DNA of 39,073 bases from an uncultured Bacteroidia bacterium (GTDB taxonomy: Bacteria; Bacteroidota; Bacteroidia; Bacteroidales; UBA932): the NCBI GenBank assembly GCA_902789435.1, contig CADAOA010000021.1, positions 1-39,073 on the forward strand. Reading direction: 5' to 3'. Shown here piece by piece: positions 1 through 6,661 of this stretch. Made by a program: the position numbers and the translations under genes. The notes under the pieces were generated by a model. That model did not search any database and had not been told where the DNA came from. It saw only the letters and a list, made by a program, of their open reading frames with translations. Numbering within the stretch: the stretch's first letter is position 1; each line of letters starts with the position of its first letter.

Positions 1-99
1 TTCGTAAAGATTCAGACAGCCGTAAATGACAAAGCCGGATGGATAGGGGAAGTCTCCACCGAAATCTTCTCCATCGCGGATTATAACATGAGCAAATAA
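1..99 (+). CDS. 3' end of an unidentified gene (partial)
   Basis: The first 33 codons of the window read in frame from base 1 and stop at TAA (97-99), giving the C-terminal 32 residues of a protein that begins outside the window. The tail is hydrophilic with alternating hydrophobic residues, compatible with the last strands of a secreted beta-rich domain, but no family can be named from so little. The next gene lies on the opposite strand and ends 1 bp away, so the two genes converge with no room for a separate terminator. Confidence 0.55.
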   Translation, partial: FVKIQTAVNDKAGWIGEVSTEIFSIADYNMSK

Positions 100-100
100 C

Positions 101-388
101 CTAGGATTTGCGGTTGGGATTTTTCGGGAACCAGCCCTTGCGGACCCTTTCCCTCTGGTGGAACACTTCCAGGATTCCCCAGAAACTTGAGAAGGAAGCT
201 ACTCCCAGGATGGCGCTCCAGAAAATGCTTGGAGTAAGGCAGGCCCATACTCCTAAGCCGATTCCGGCAATAAGGAAAGCCCACCATATCTTGACACCAA
301 AGTAATATTCACCCTTGATCACCAGAGGATGGAAGATTCCGATGATCAGGAAAGAGATTGCGCCTATAAGTATTCCGTTCCAGTTCAT
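101..388 (-). CDS. DUF4491 family small membrane protein
   Basis: A 95-residue protein with hydrophobic segments at about residues 4-22, 33-51 and 57-76, then a basic tail ending in the WFPKNP motif. The opening MNWNG, the HPLVIKGEYYFG loop and the KGWFP tail are the hallmarks I associate with DUF4491, a short Bacteroidota inner-membrane family of unknown function. The frame is open to an ATG at 409, but ATG 388 begins the conserved MNWNG start, and a -7 type box (407-414) overlaps the 409 codon, so 388 is preferred. It is transcribed divergently from the AraC regulator. No biochemical role is known to me. Confidence 0.8.
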   Translation of the reverse strand: MNWNGILIGAISFLIIGIFHPLVIKGEYYFGVKIWWAFLIAGIGLGVWACLTPSIFWSAILGVASFSSFWGILEVFHQRERVRKGWFPKNPNRKS

Positions 389-406
389 ATAGCAGTTTTC
401 AAGGGG

Positions 407-414
407 CAAATGTA
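407..414 (-). promoter_or_regulatory. -7 promoter box for the DUF4491 gene
   Basis: On the minus strand the bases read TACATTTG, a full match to the Bacteroidota -7 consensus TAnnTTTG. No clear -33 TTTG lies 19-21 bp upstream. Transcription would begin about 15 bases before ATG 388, which supports that start. Confidence 0.5.
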
Positions 415-428
415 ATAATAAAAAATGC

Positions 429-436
429 TAATTTTG
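429..436 (+). promoter_or_regulatory. -7 promoter box for the AraC regulator gene
   Basis: TAATTTTG matches TAnnTTTG. Transcription would start at or next to ATG 441, giving a nearly leaderless message, or one translated from the in-frame ATGs at 450 or 471. No -33 element is visible. It is back to back with the box at 407-414, so the short intergenic region holds divergent promoters. Confidence 0.45.
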
Positions 437-440
437 CATT

Positions 441-1199
441 ATGTCACCGATGCCTTTCTTCATAAGAAGGATGGACACCAAGGGCTATATCAAGGCCGCT
501 GAGGTACCTCCCAGAGCTTTTCCGCTTGTCAGTTTTGCTTATCTGACCGGTGGAGAAATTTTGGTTGAAGCTGAAGGAGAGCTGTTTCATTGCACTGCAG
601 GGCATCTTTTTCTTCTTCCCGAGAACCGTCCTTTTTCCATCCTATATTATCGCGATGCTCATGGTTATACAGGAGGTTTCCCTGCCTCCATGGCTGGAGA
701 AAAAGCGCTGATTGCCCAGCCACTTCATTTTGCGTTCTGGTTCGAAGAGGCACAATTCGCCGGAGAGCTTTTCAATATGATGGCAAGAGCGTCAGAAAAG
801 AATAAGGGCGAGTTTATTCAGAACGCTGTCAGGCTTTTGCTGGATATGCTCCCGGCAAATGTCTGCGGACATCCCGGGGCAAGCAATTTCCTCAGACAGA
901 TATTCAATCCGGATCTTCCTTTCGGGGAGCTTGAAGACTATGCCAGGGAGGCAAGTCTTACTCCAAATGGTTTCTGCAGGATGATCCGCCGGGAAACTGG
1001 GCGCAGTCCCGGAGAGTGGATAGCCATTGCCCGCCTGACCCGGGCAAAGCATTTTCTCCAGGAAACTGAAATGCCGGTTCTGGATGTTGCCTTTGCTGTG
1101 GGGCTGAGCGACCAGTCTTATTTTTCCCGCTTTTTCCGCAAGCAGACGGGGATGACACCGCTGGAGTTCAGACAAAAAATGAGAGAGGCGCACAAATAA
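441..1199 (+). CDS. AraC family transcriptional regulator
   Basis: A 252-residue protein with an N-terminal cupin-like ligand-binding half (about residues 20-150) and a C-terminal pair of helix-turn-helix motifs (about 150-250). The second HTH carries the AraC signature: DVAFAVGLSDQSYFSRFFRKQTGMTPLEFR. The length is usual for a one-component AraC activator. It lies 60 bp upstream of a TonB-dependent receptor on the same strand. That gene pair is common for siderophore or other small-ligand uptake and suggests the protein controls the receptor; the tandem repeat at 1214-1244 is a candidate binding site. The ligand cannot be told from sequence. The first ATG sits almost at the predicted transcription start, so ATG 450 or 471 is also possible. 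Confidence 0.88.
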   Translation: MSPMPFFIRRMDTKGYIKAAEVPPRAFPLVSFAYLTGGEILVEAEGELFHCTAGHLFLLPENRPFSILYYRDAHGYTGGFPASMAGEKALIAQPLHFAFWFEEAQFAGELFNMMARASEKNKGEFIQNAVRLLLDMLPANVCGHPGASNFLRQIFNPDLPFGELEDYAREASLTPNGFCRMIRRETGRSPGEWIAIARLTRAKHFLQETEMPVLDVAFAVGLSDQSYFSRFFRKQTGMTPLEFRQKMREAHK

Positions 1200-1213
1200 T
1201 CCTAATTACGGAT

Positions 1214-1244
1214 TGACAAACACTATTTTTTCTGACAAACTATT
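1214..1244 (+). promoter_or_regulatory. Tandem direct repeat, candidate AraC operator
   Basis: TGACAAAC followed by a TATT occurs twice, at 1214-1227 (with AC inserted) and 1233-1244. The repeats are offset by 19 bp, about two helical turns, and end 3 bp before the -7 box of the receptor gene. AraC-family activators typically bind two direct half-sites about two turns apart, abutting or overlapping the upstream promoter element. The absence of a -33 TTTG here fits a promoter that needs an activator. Confidence 0.5.
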
Positions 1245-1246
1245 CT

Positions 1247-1254
1247 GATATTTG
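1247..1254 (+). promoter_or_regulatory. -7-like box for the TonB-dependent receptor
   Basis: GATATTTG matches TAnnTTTG at seven of eight positions, with G for the first T. It would start transcription around 1258-1261, at or just before ATG 1260, so translation may start at ATG 1266 (Met-Lys-Lys) or on a leaderless message. Confidence 0.4.
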
Positions 1255-1259
1255 TCCTC

Positions 1260-3614
1260 ATGAATATGAAGAAGACAATGAGGAATGTGACAGCCGTGCT
1301 GTCCTTTATGCTTTTATCCTGCCTTTATGCTTATGGGCAGGATAATTCGGCTATTTATCAGGCAGATACAATCGCAGAGTATTCAATAGAGAGCCTATGG
1401 GTCGTGGATTCCCCTAAGGAGAACAGGGTGCTGAGGAACCAGCCGGTTTCCTCGTCCATCGTTCAGCGGAAGGCCTTGGAAGATGGCAGGGTGTTTTCAA
1501 TGAAGAACCTTACGGGGTTGGTGCCGAATCTCTACATTCCGGATTACGGGACAAAATACACTTCATCCATTTATGTAAGGGGAATAGGTTCAAGGATCAA
1601 TTCTCCGGCAGTGGGAATCTATGTAGACGGTATTCCGTACTTCGACAAGAGCGGATTTGACTTTGATTATTCAGATGTAGAGAGAGTGGAAGTGCTGAGA
1701 GGACCTCAGGGAACCTTATACGGCAGGAATACGATGGGCGGATTGATAAATGTCAAGACCAAAAGCCCGTTCGACTATTCCGGAACGGACCTGATGCTGA
1801 GTGCTGCCACCAAGAATGGATATAGGGCATATCTGACTCATTATCATAGGATCAGCGATAAGTTTGCTTTCTCGGCCGGAGGATTCTACGACTACAGCGG
1901 AGGATTCTACAGGAATGAGTTTGACGGAAAGAAGATTGACAAGGGATCCAGTGCCGGAGGAAGGATGCACGGGATATGGAGGCCATCTGGGGCTTTGTCA
2001 TTTGACCTTAACGTGAGCTACGAGTACAATGATGACGGAGGATATCCATACGGAGCCTATGACAAGGCTACGGGCGAGTTTTCCCTCCCGTCTTACAATT
2101 ACAAGAGCGGTTACCGCCGAAATCTCCTGAATGCCGGACTGATAACGTCTTATTCTCCGAAGGGAGTGGGAATCACCATCCACAGTGCCACTGCCTGGCA
2201 GTATCTCAGTGACAAGATGAGGATGGATACGGATTATTCACCGGCAGACCGTTTCACGATGAACCAGCAGCAGAGGCAGAATACCATAAGCCAGGAGGTT
2301 ATCGTAAAGGGCAGGTGGAATGAGATCTGGGGCGGAATGGATTTCTCCACGGGAGTGTCGGGATTCTATCAGTGGAACAGGAATTTTACTCCGATGACAT
2401 TCGGGAGCGATTTCATTTCTTCTCTCCAGGCAACTATGGATGCAGCGATGGCGCATTCTCCTGTTAAAGTCAAGCTTACGGACGATTATATGGACATTCC
2501 AGGGCTTTTCCATCTGCCATCATACGGTGGAGCCGTTTTCCATCAGAGCGTTTTCAACGATATTTTCGGAGCGGAAGGATTGTCCGCAACCCTTGCCGTG
2601 AGGTTTGATTATGAGAAGGTCAAGATAGACTATGCCACATCCTCAGCGATGAATTACCTGATGACAATGCCCGGTGGAAGGACAAGTGAGGGCACTTATA
2701 AGGTAGAATATCTTGGAAAGCAGTATCAGGAATCGATGCCTGTACTGCCGAGGCTGGCCCTCAAATATGACTTCAACAAGAGGAACAACATCTACATAAT
2801 GACTGCCAGAGGTTATCGCGGAGGAGGATTCAATATCCAGATGCTCAGCGATTACATGCAGACGGACCTTCAGAAGAACGTGGGCACCCTGGAAAACGAC
2901 GAGACCATCAATGCGGCACTTAGGTATAAGCCTGAGTTTGCCTGGAACCACGAGATAGGGGGGCATTTCACTTCAGCCGATTCCAGATTGTCCATGGATG
3001 TGAGCCTTTTCTACATGAAGGTGAAGGACCAGCAGGTTTCCCGCTTTGTGGAAAGCGGTATGGGACGTTACACTTCCAATGCCGGAAAGAGCCGCAGTTA
3101 CGGAGGAGAGGTTTCCCTTCTCTGGAATCCTGTATACGGGCTTGACATCGTGGCCGATTACGGATATACTGACGCCAGATTCACAAGAAACCTTACCCAG
3201 GTATCTGTAGTAAAAGACGGAAAGAGAGTTTTGGAAGACAGGGACTTCAAGGATAAGTACGTGCCGTTTGCACCAAAACACACGCTTCATCTGGCAGCAT
3301 CCTACGGAATAGACCTTAGCCAGAACAGCAAACTGTCCTTCGGCGTGGATTATACGGGAATCGGCAAAATTTACTTCACTGAGGCAAACGATGTCAGCCA
3401 GAATTTCTACGGTCTTCTGGGCGGCAGGGTCACTTTCTCCACCGGGAAAAAGAAATCCTCCAGAAGCGGCTATGCGGGTCTGGAGGTTTCCATTTGGTGC
3501 AGCAACATCCTGGATAAGGATTATGCACTGTTCTATTTCGATAGCGGAAACGCCGGATTCATGCAGCGCGGCCGCCCTTCCCAGGCCGGAGTTGACCTGA
3601 GACTTCGTTTCTGA
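1260..3614 (+). CDS. TonB-dependent outer-membrane receptor (AraC-linked)
   Basis: A 784-residue receptor. Residues 1-27 form a Sec signal peptide ending in an A-x-G-Q type site. The plug domain at about 55-175 includes SIYVRGIGSR, VGIYVDGIPY and the conserved VERVEVLRGPQGTLYGRNTMGG box. A 22-strand-type barrel follows, and the chain ends in RLRF with a terminal aromatic residue. It has no N-terminal carboxypeptidase-like extension and no SusD partner, which argues against a glycan SusC protein and for a siderophore, cobalamin-like or other small-ligand receptor. The AraC gene just upstream supports ligand-induced expression. The TGA stop at 3612-3614 directly abuts the stop codon of the convergent peptidase gene. 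The start could equally be ATG 1266. Confidence 0.88.
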   Translation: MNMKKTMRNVTAVLSFMLLSCLYAYGQDNSAIYQADTIAEYSIESLWVVDSPKENRVLRNQPVSSSIVQRKALEDGRVFSMKNLTGLVPNLYIPDYGTKYTSSIYVRGIGSRINSPAVGIYVDGIPYFDKSGFDFDYSDVERVEVLRGPQGTLYGRNTMGGLINVKTKSPFDYSGTDLMLSAATKNGYRAYLTHYHRISDKFAFSAGGFYDYSGGFYRNEFDGKKIDKGSSAGGRMHGIWRPSGALSFDLNVSYEYNDDGGYPYGAYDKATGEFSLPSYNYKSGYRRNLLNAGLITSYSPKGVGITIHSATAWQYLSDKMRMDTDYSPADRFTMNQQQRQNTISQEVIVKGRWNEIWGGMDFSTGVSGFYQWNRNFTPMTFGSDFISSLQATMDAAMAHSPVKVKLTDDYMDIPGLFHLPSYGGAVFHQSVFNDIFGAEGLSATLAVRFDYEKVKIDYATSSAMNYLMTMPGGRTSEGTYKVEYLGKQYQESMPVLPRLALKYDFNKRNNIYIMTARGYRGGGFNIQMLSDYMQTDLQKNVGTLENDETINAALRYKPEFAWNHEIGGHFTSADSRLSMDVSLFYMKVKDQQVSRFVESGMGRYTSNAGKSRSYGGEVSLLWNPVYGLDIVADYGYTDARFTRNLTQVSVVKDGKRVLEDRDFKDKYVPFAPKHTLHLAASYGIDLSQNSKLSFGVDYTGIGKIYFTEANDVSQNFYGLLGGRVTFSTGKKKSSRSGYAGLEVSIWCSNILDKDYALFYFDSGNAGFMQRGRPSQAGVDLRLRF

Positions 3615-5633
3615 TTACTTTATAAGACCTCTGGCCCTCAGCATTGCCTTAGGGTCGGGCTGGCTTCCCTTGAACATCTCGTAGAGAACCATAGGCTCTT
3701 CGCTTCCACCCTTCTCCAGGAAGGTCTTGCGGAACTTGGCAGCTACATCCTTGTTATAGATTCCCTGCTGGGTGAAGAAATCAAATGCGTCCTTGTCCAG
3801 AACCTCGCTCCACAGATAGCTGTAGTAACCAGCGCTGTAACCTGAGTTGAAAATGTGGTTGAAATATGTGGTACGGTATCTCGGGATTATCTCCGAAATC
3901 AGTCCCATATCCTTGCAGACCTTGTCTTCGAAAGCCTTGATATCCACTCCTTCCAGTTGCTCCTCGCTGAGTTCGTGCCATTTCATGTCCAGGATTGATG
4001 CGGCACAGAGTTCTGCGGTCATGAAGCCCTGGTTGAACTGGCGGGCAGCCAGGATCTTGTTAACCAGGGAATCCGGAATAACCTCTCCAGTTTCATAGTG
4101 CTTTGCATATTGAGCCAGGATTTCAGGCTGGAAAGCCCAGTTTTCGTTGAACTGGGAGAAAGTCTCAACAAAATCCCTTGCCACACTGGTTCCGCTTACG
4201 GAAGGGTAGTGGCACTTGGTCAGGAGTCCGTGGAGGGCGTGACCGAATTCGTGGAACATGGTCTCCACCTGGTCGATGGTAAGCAGGCCAGGAAGAGAGT
4301 CGGTAGGGGCGTTGAAGTTTGCAACGTTCACGATGATAGGGCGGACTTCCTTTCCGTCCTTGTCTACATACTGGTCTCTGAAATTGTTCATCCAGGCACC
4401 GCCTCTCTTGGTGCTTCTAGGGAAATAGTCGGTCAGGAATATTCCCAGAAGAGATCCGTCTGAATCGGTTACCTTGAATACGTCAACCTCAGGATTGTAT
4501 TTAGGAGCGTTCTGGATAGGCTCAACGTTGATTCCGTAAAGAAGGTTGGCTGCGTAGAAGATGCCGTTACGCACGTTCTCCATCTTGAAGTAAGGCTTGG
4601 TCTGCTCTTCGTCCAGGTCATACTTTTCCTTTCTGACCTTCTCCGCATAGTAGAACCAGTCCCAAGGTTCGATCTTGCTTCCCTTAGGGAGAAGGCCGGC
4701 CTTGATGTCGCGGTCCATAACCTTCTGCATATCGGCTACCTCTTCCTTGCTCTTGGCGTTTGCCGCAACCATTATCTCATCCAGGAATGTGTCCACGGTC
4801 TGAGGGTCGTGGGCCATCTTGTCGTCCAGCTGGTAGGCTGCAAAAGTTTCGAAACCAAGAAGTTTGGCTTTCTGAGCCTTGAGTTTCAGTATCTGAAGGC
4901 AGAGGGCCTTGTTGTCAAACTCGTCGTCGTGGTTGGCTCGGTTTGAATATGCCTCGAACATAGCCTTTCGCCTTTCCCTGTCCGGGCAGCTTGCCATCTC
5001 GTCGGAGTAAGCTGAAACCGGAATTCCGAACTTCTCCTTGAAGGCATTGCTCTGTGCGAGGAGATTATCGCCGAACTTGTGCTGGGCATCGCTGAGGGCC
5101 TGGTTTATTTCCTTCATCTTCTGCTGAGCTTCGTCTGCAAGGTCCACACCGTTGCGGGTGAATCTCTGGTAGAGTTTCTTCAGCACCATCTGCTGCTCGC
5201 GGTCCAGACGGCTCTGGTCTGCTTCATAGACGGCCTTAACCCTTTCAAAGAACTTCTTGTTCATGAAGATATCATCCGAATGGGCTGTCATAAGCTTGTT
5301 TGCCTCGTCTTCAACCTTATTAAGAGTAGAGTCAGCATCGGTCTCGGCGAGATTGAAAAGAACGCCGGAAATCTTTGCCAGGAGCTGTCCAGAGAACTCG
5401 AAAGCTTCAACCGTGTTGGCAAAGTTCGGTGCTTCGGGATTGTTAATGATGGCCTCGATTTCCTTTTTGTTCTGTTCTATACCTTCCTTGATTGCAGGAA
5501 TATAGTCTTCAGTCTTTATCTGGTCAAAAGGAGGAATTCCGTAAGGGGTGTTCCATTCCGCCAGGAAAGGATTCTTGTCTTTGCACGAAGCAACCATCAT
5601 AAGTATTGCAAAAAGTATTGCCAGTTTTTTCAT
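3615..5633 (-). CDS. dcp: M3 family metallopeptidase lipoprotein (dipeptidyl carboxypeptidase-like)
   Basis: A 672-residue zinc peptidase of the M3 (thimet oligopeptidase/Dcp) family. The HEFGH zinc site is at residues 461-465 (bases 4239-4253), followed by the FVETFSQ segment that supplies the third ligand. Length fits Dcp/OpdA. The N-terminus is a lipoprotein signal with the lipobox ending at Cys17 (VASC), so the enzyme is predicted to be membrane-anchored and exported, unlike cytosolic Dcp. M3 enzymes cut short peptides. It is the last of six tightly packed genes (5 bp after the DUF5689 lipoprotein gene). That suggests a helper role in degrading peptides left from nucleoprotein, or simple co-expression with a nutrient-scavenging set; this role is inference. 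Confidence 0.87.
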   Translation of the reverse strand: MKKLAILFAILMMVASCKDKNPFLAEWNTPYGIPPFDQIKTEDYIPAIKEGIEQNKKEIEAIINNPEAPNFANTVEAFEFSGQLLAKISGVLFNLAETDADSTLNKVEDEANKLMTAHSDDIFMNKKFFERVKAVYEADQSRLDREQQMVLKKLYQRFTRNGVDLADEAQQKMKEINQALSDAQHKFGDNLLAQSNAFKEKFGIPVSAYSDEMASCPDRERRKAMFEAYSNRANHDDEFDNKALCLQILKLKAQKAKLLGFETFAAYQLDDKMAHDPQTVDTFLDEIMVAANAKSKEEVADMQKVMDRDIKAGLLPKGSKIEPWDWFYYAEKVRKEKYDLDEEQTKPYFKMENVRNGIFYAANLLYGINVEPIQNAPKYNPEVDVFKVTDSDGSLLGIFLTDYFPRSTKRGGAWMNNFRDQYVDKDGKEVRPIIVNVANFNAPTDSLPGLLTIDQVETMFHEFGHALHGLLTKCHYPSVSGTSVARDFVETFSQFNENWAFQPEILAQYAKHYETGEVIPDSLVNKILAARQFNQGFMTAELCAASILDMKWHELSEEQLEGVDIKAFEDKVCKDMGLISEIIPRYRTTYFNHIFNSGYSAGYYSYLWSEVLDKDAFDFFTQQGIYNKDVAAKFRKTFLEKGGSEEPMVLYEMFKGSQPDPKAMLRARGLIK

Positions 5634-5638
5634 AATAA

Positions 5639-6655
5639 TTACGGTTCAACAACCTTTACTCCTTCCAAATCTATAATGGTGAACTGAGGAGCTCCGCGAT
5701 AGTTTGTGAGGATTCCGGTTACGTTAATCAATTTATCTCCGCTGAGGACTTCGGGATCAAGTTCAATGTCAGCGAATTTTGCATAGCCGCTGGTTCTGAT
5801 CTGGATTTCTGTTCCTCCCATCTTGAAGTACTGGCTTACATAGGTGCCTGTTGCCTCGATGGCGTTCTCTTTCCTGAGCTCTGCCACGGTCTTTGCTCCA
5901 TCTGCGGTAACTGCAGAATCCCATATGCCGGAATCAAGATATGCCTGCATCTTGTTCTTGCTCATCGCCCAGGTTGTGATTCCCCAGGTCTTGTCGCTGA
6001 GGAATACCCTGTTGGCATTGCTCTTCTTGTCTCCGTTAGGATCAGGATAGAGGAGGGCGAAGGCCTCGTTGGCGTACTTCAGGCCTTTGAGGGTTACGAG
6101 CTTTTCCATATTCTGAGACAGGGTCAGTTCACTTTCGCTGAGCTCAACCGGAGCAACAGGGGTATCTATCCTGCCTTTGAAAATATGGAGATCAATGATT
6201 CTCTGCACATCTATGTATGATGTTTCATACTCTTCTGAAGGATCGTCCAGACCAATCTGGAGCATACCCTCGTAGGTACCCAGGGTAAGTCCGTCCAGTT
6301 TGACGAAAACCCACTGTCCCGGTTTATAGTCGTTATAGAGAGAACTCTTTCCTATCTTGATCTCTATGGCTCCGGTAGCGTCCTGGATATACATGGAACG
6401 GTAGATGTTACCGCTCTGGTCTGAAGATGTAACCTGTCCGCCGATAATCAGGTTTTTCTCTATATGCACTGGCTTGTCTGTGTACAATGCCTTGACGGCG
6501 GCAATCGAGGTATTGGCCTTGATATCCTGATACTGGTCTATGATGGGCTCATCGTAGCCGATGTTTACAACGGGATCCCATTCAGAACAGGAGGCAGTCA
6601 GGAACGTAGTCGCAGCTAAAATGTATATGATATTTGATATCTTTTTCATAGCCAT
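5639..6655 (-). CDS. DUF5689 OB-fold-type lipoprotein
   Basis: A 338-residue lipoprotein with lipobox LTASC (Cys23). The middle (about residues 55-240) contains the IIGGQVTSSDQSGNIYRSMYIQD pattern typical of DUF5689. The C-terminus (about 265-335) has a second OB-like strand set around INVTGILTNYRGAPQFTI, resembling the OB-fold modules attached to extracellular nucleases such as YhcR. OB folds often bind nucleic acid or oligosaccharide. It lies 6 bp downstream of the large TonB-dependent receptor gene, occupying the place a SusD lipoprotein holds in glycan loci. I infer a surface ligand-binding partner of that receptor, probably for nucleic acid fragments. ATG 6649 (Met-Lys-Lys) is an alternative start. 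Confidence 0.8.
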   Translation of the reverse strand: MAMKKISNIIYILAATTFLTASCSEWDPVVNIGYDEPIIDQYQDIKANTSIAAVKALYTDKPVHIEKNLIIGGQVTSSDQSGNIYRSMYIQDATGAIEIKIGKSSLYNDYKPGQWVFVKLDGLTLGTYEGMLQIGLDDPSEEYETSYIDVQRIIDLHIFKGRIDTPVAPVELSESELTLSQNMEKLVTLKGLKYANEAFALLYPDPNGDKKSNANRVFLSDKTWGITTWAMSKNKMQAYLDSGIWDSAVTADGAKTVAELRKENAIEATGTYVSQYFKMGGTEIQIRTSGYAKFADIELDPEVLSGDKLINVTGILTNYRGAPQFTIIDLEGVKVVEP

Positions 6656-6661
6656 TGGAAA

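Noticed and set aside
1214..1244. Direct repeats as a CRISPR or insertion-sequence end
   Set aside because: Only two short imperfect copies 19 bp apart in a promoter region; no array, cas gene, transposase or target duplication.
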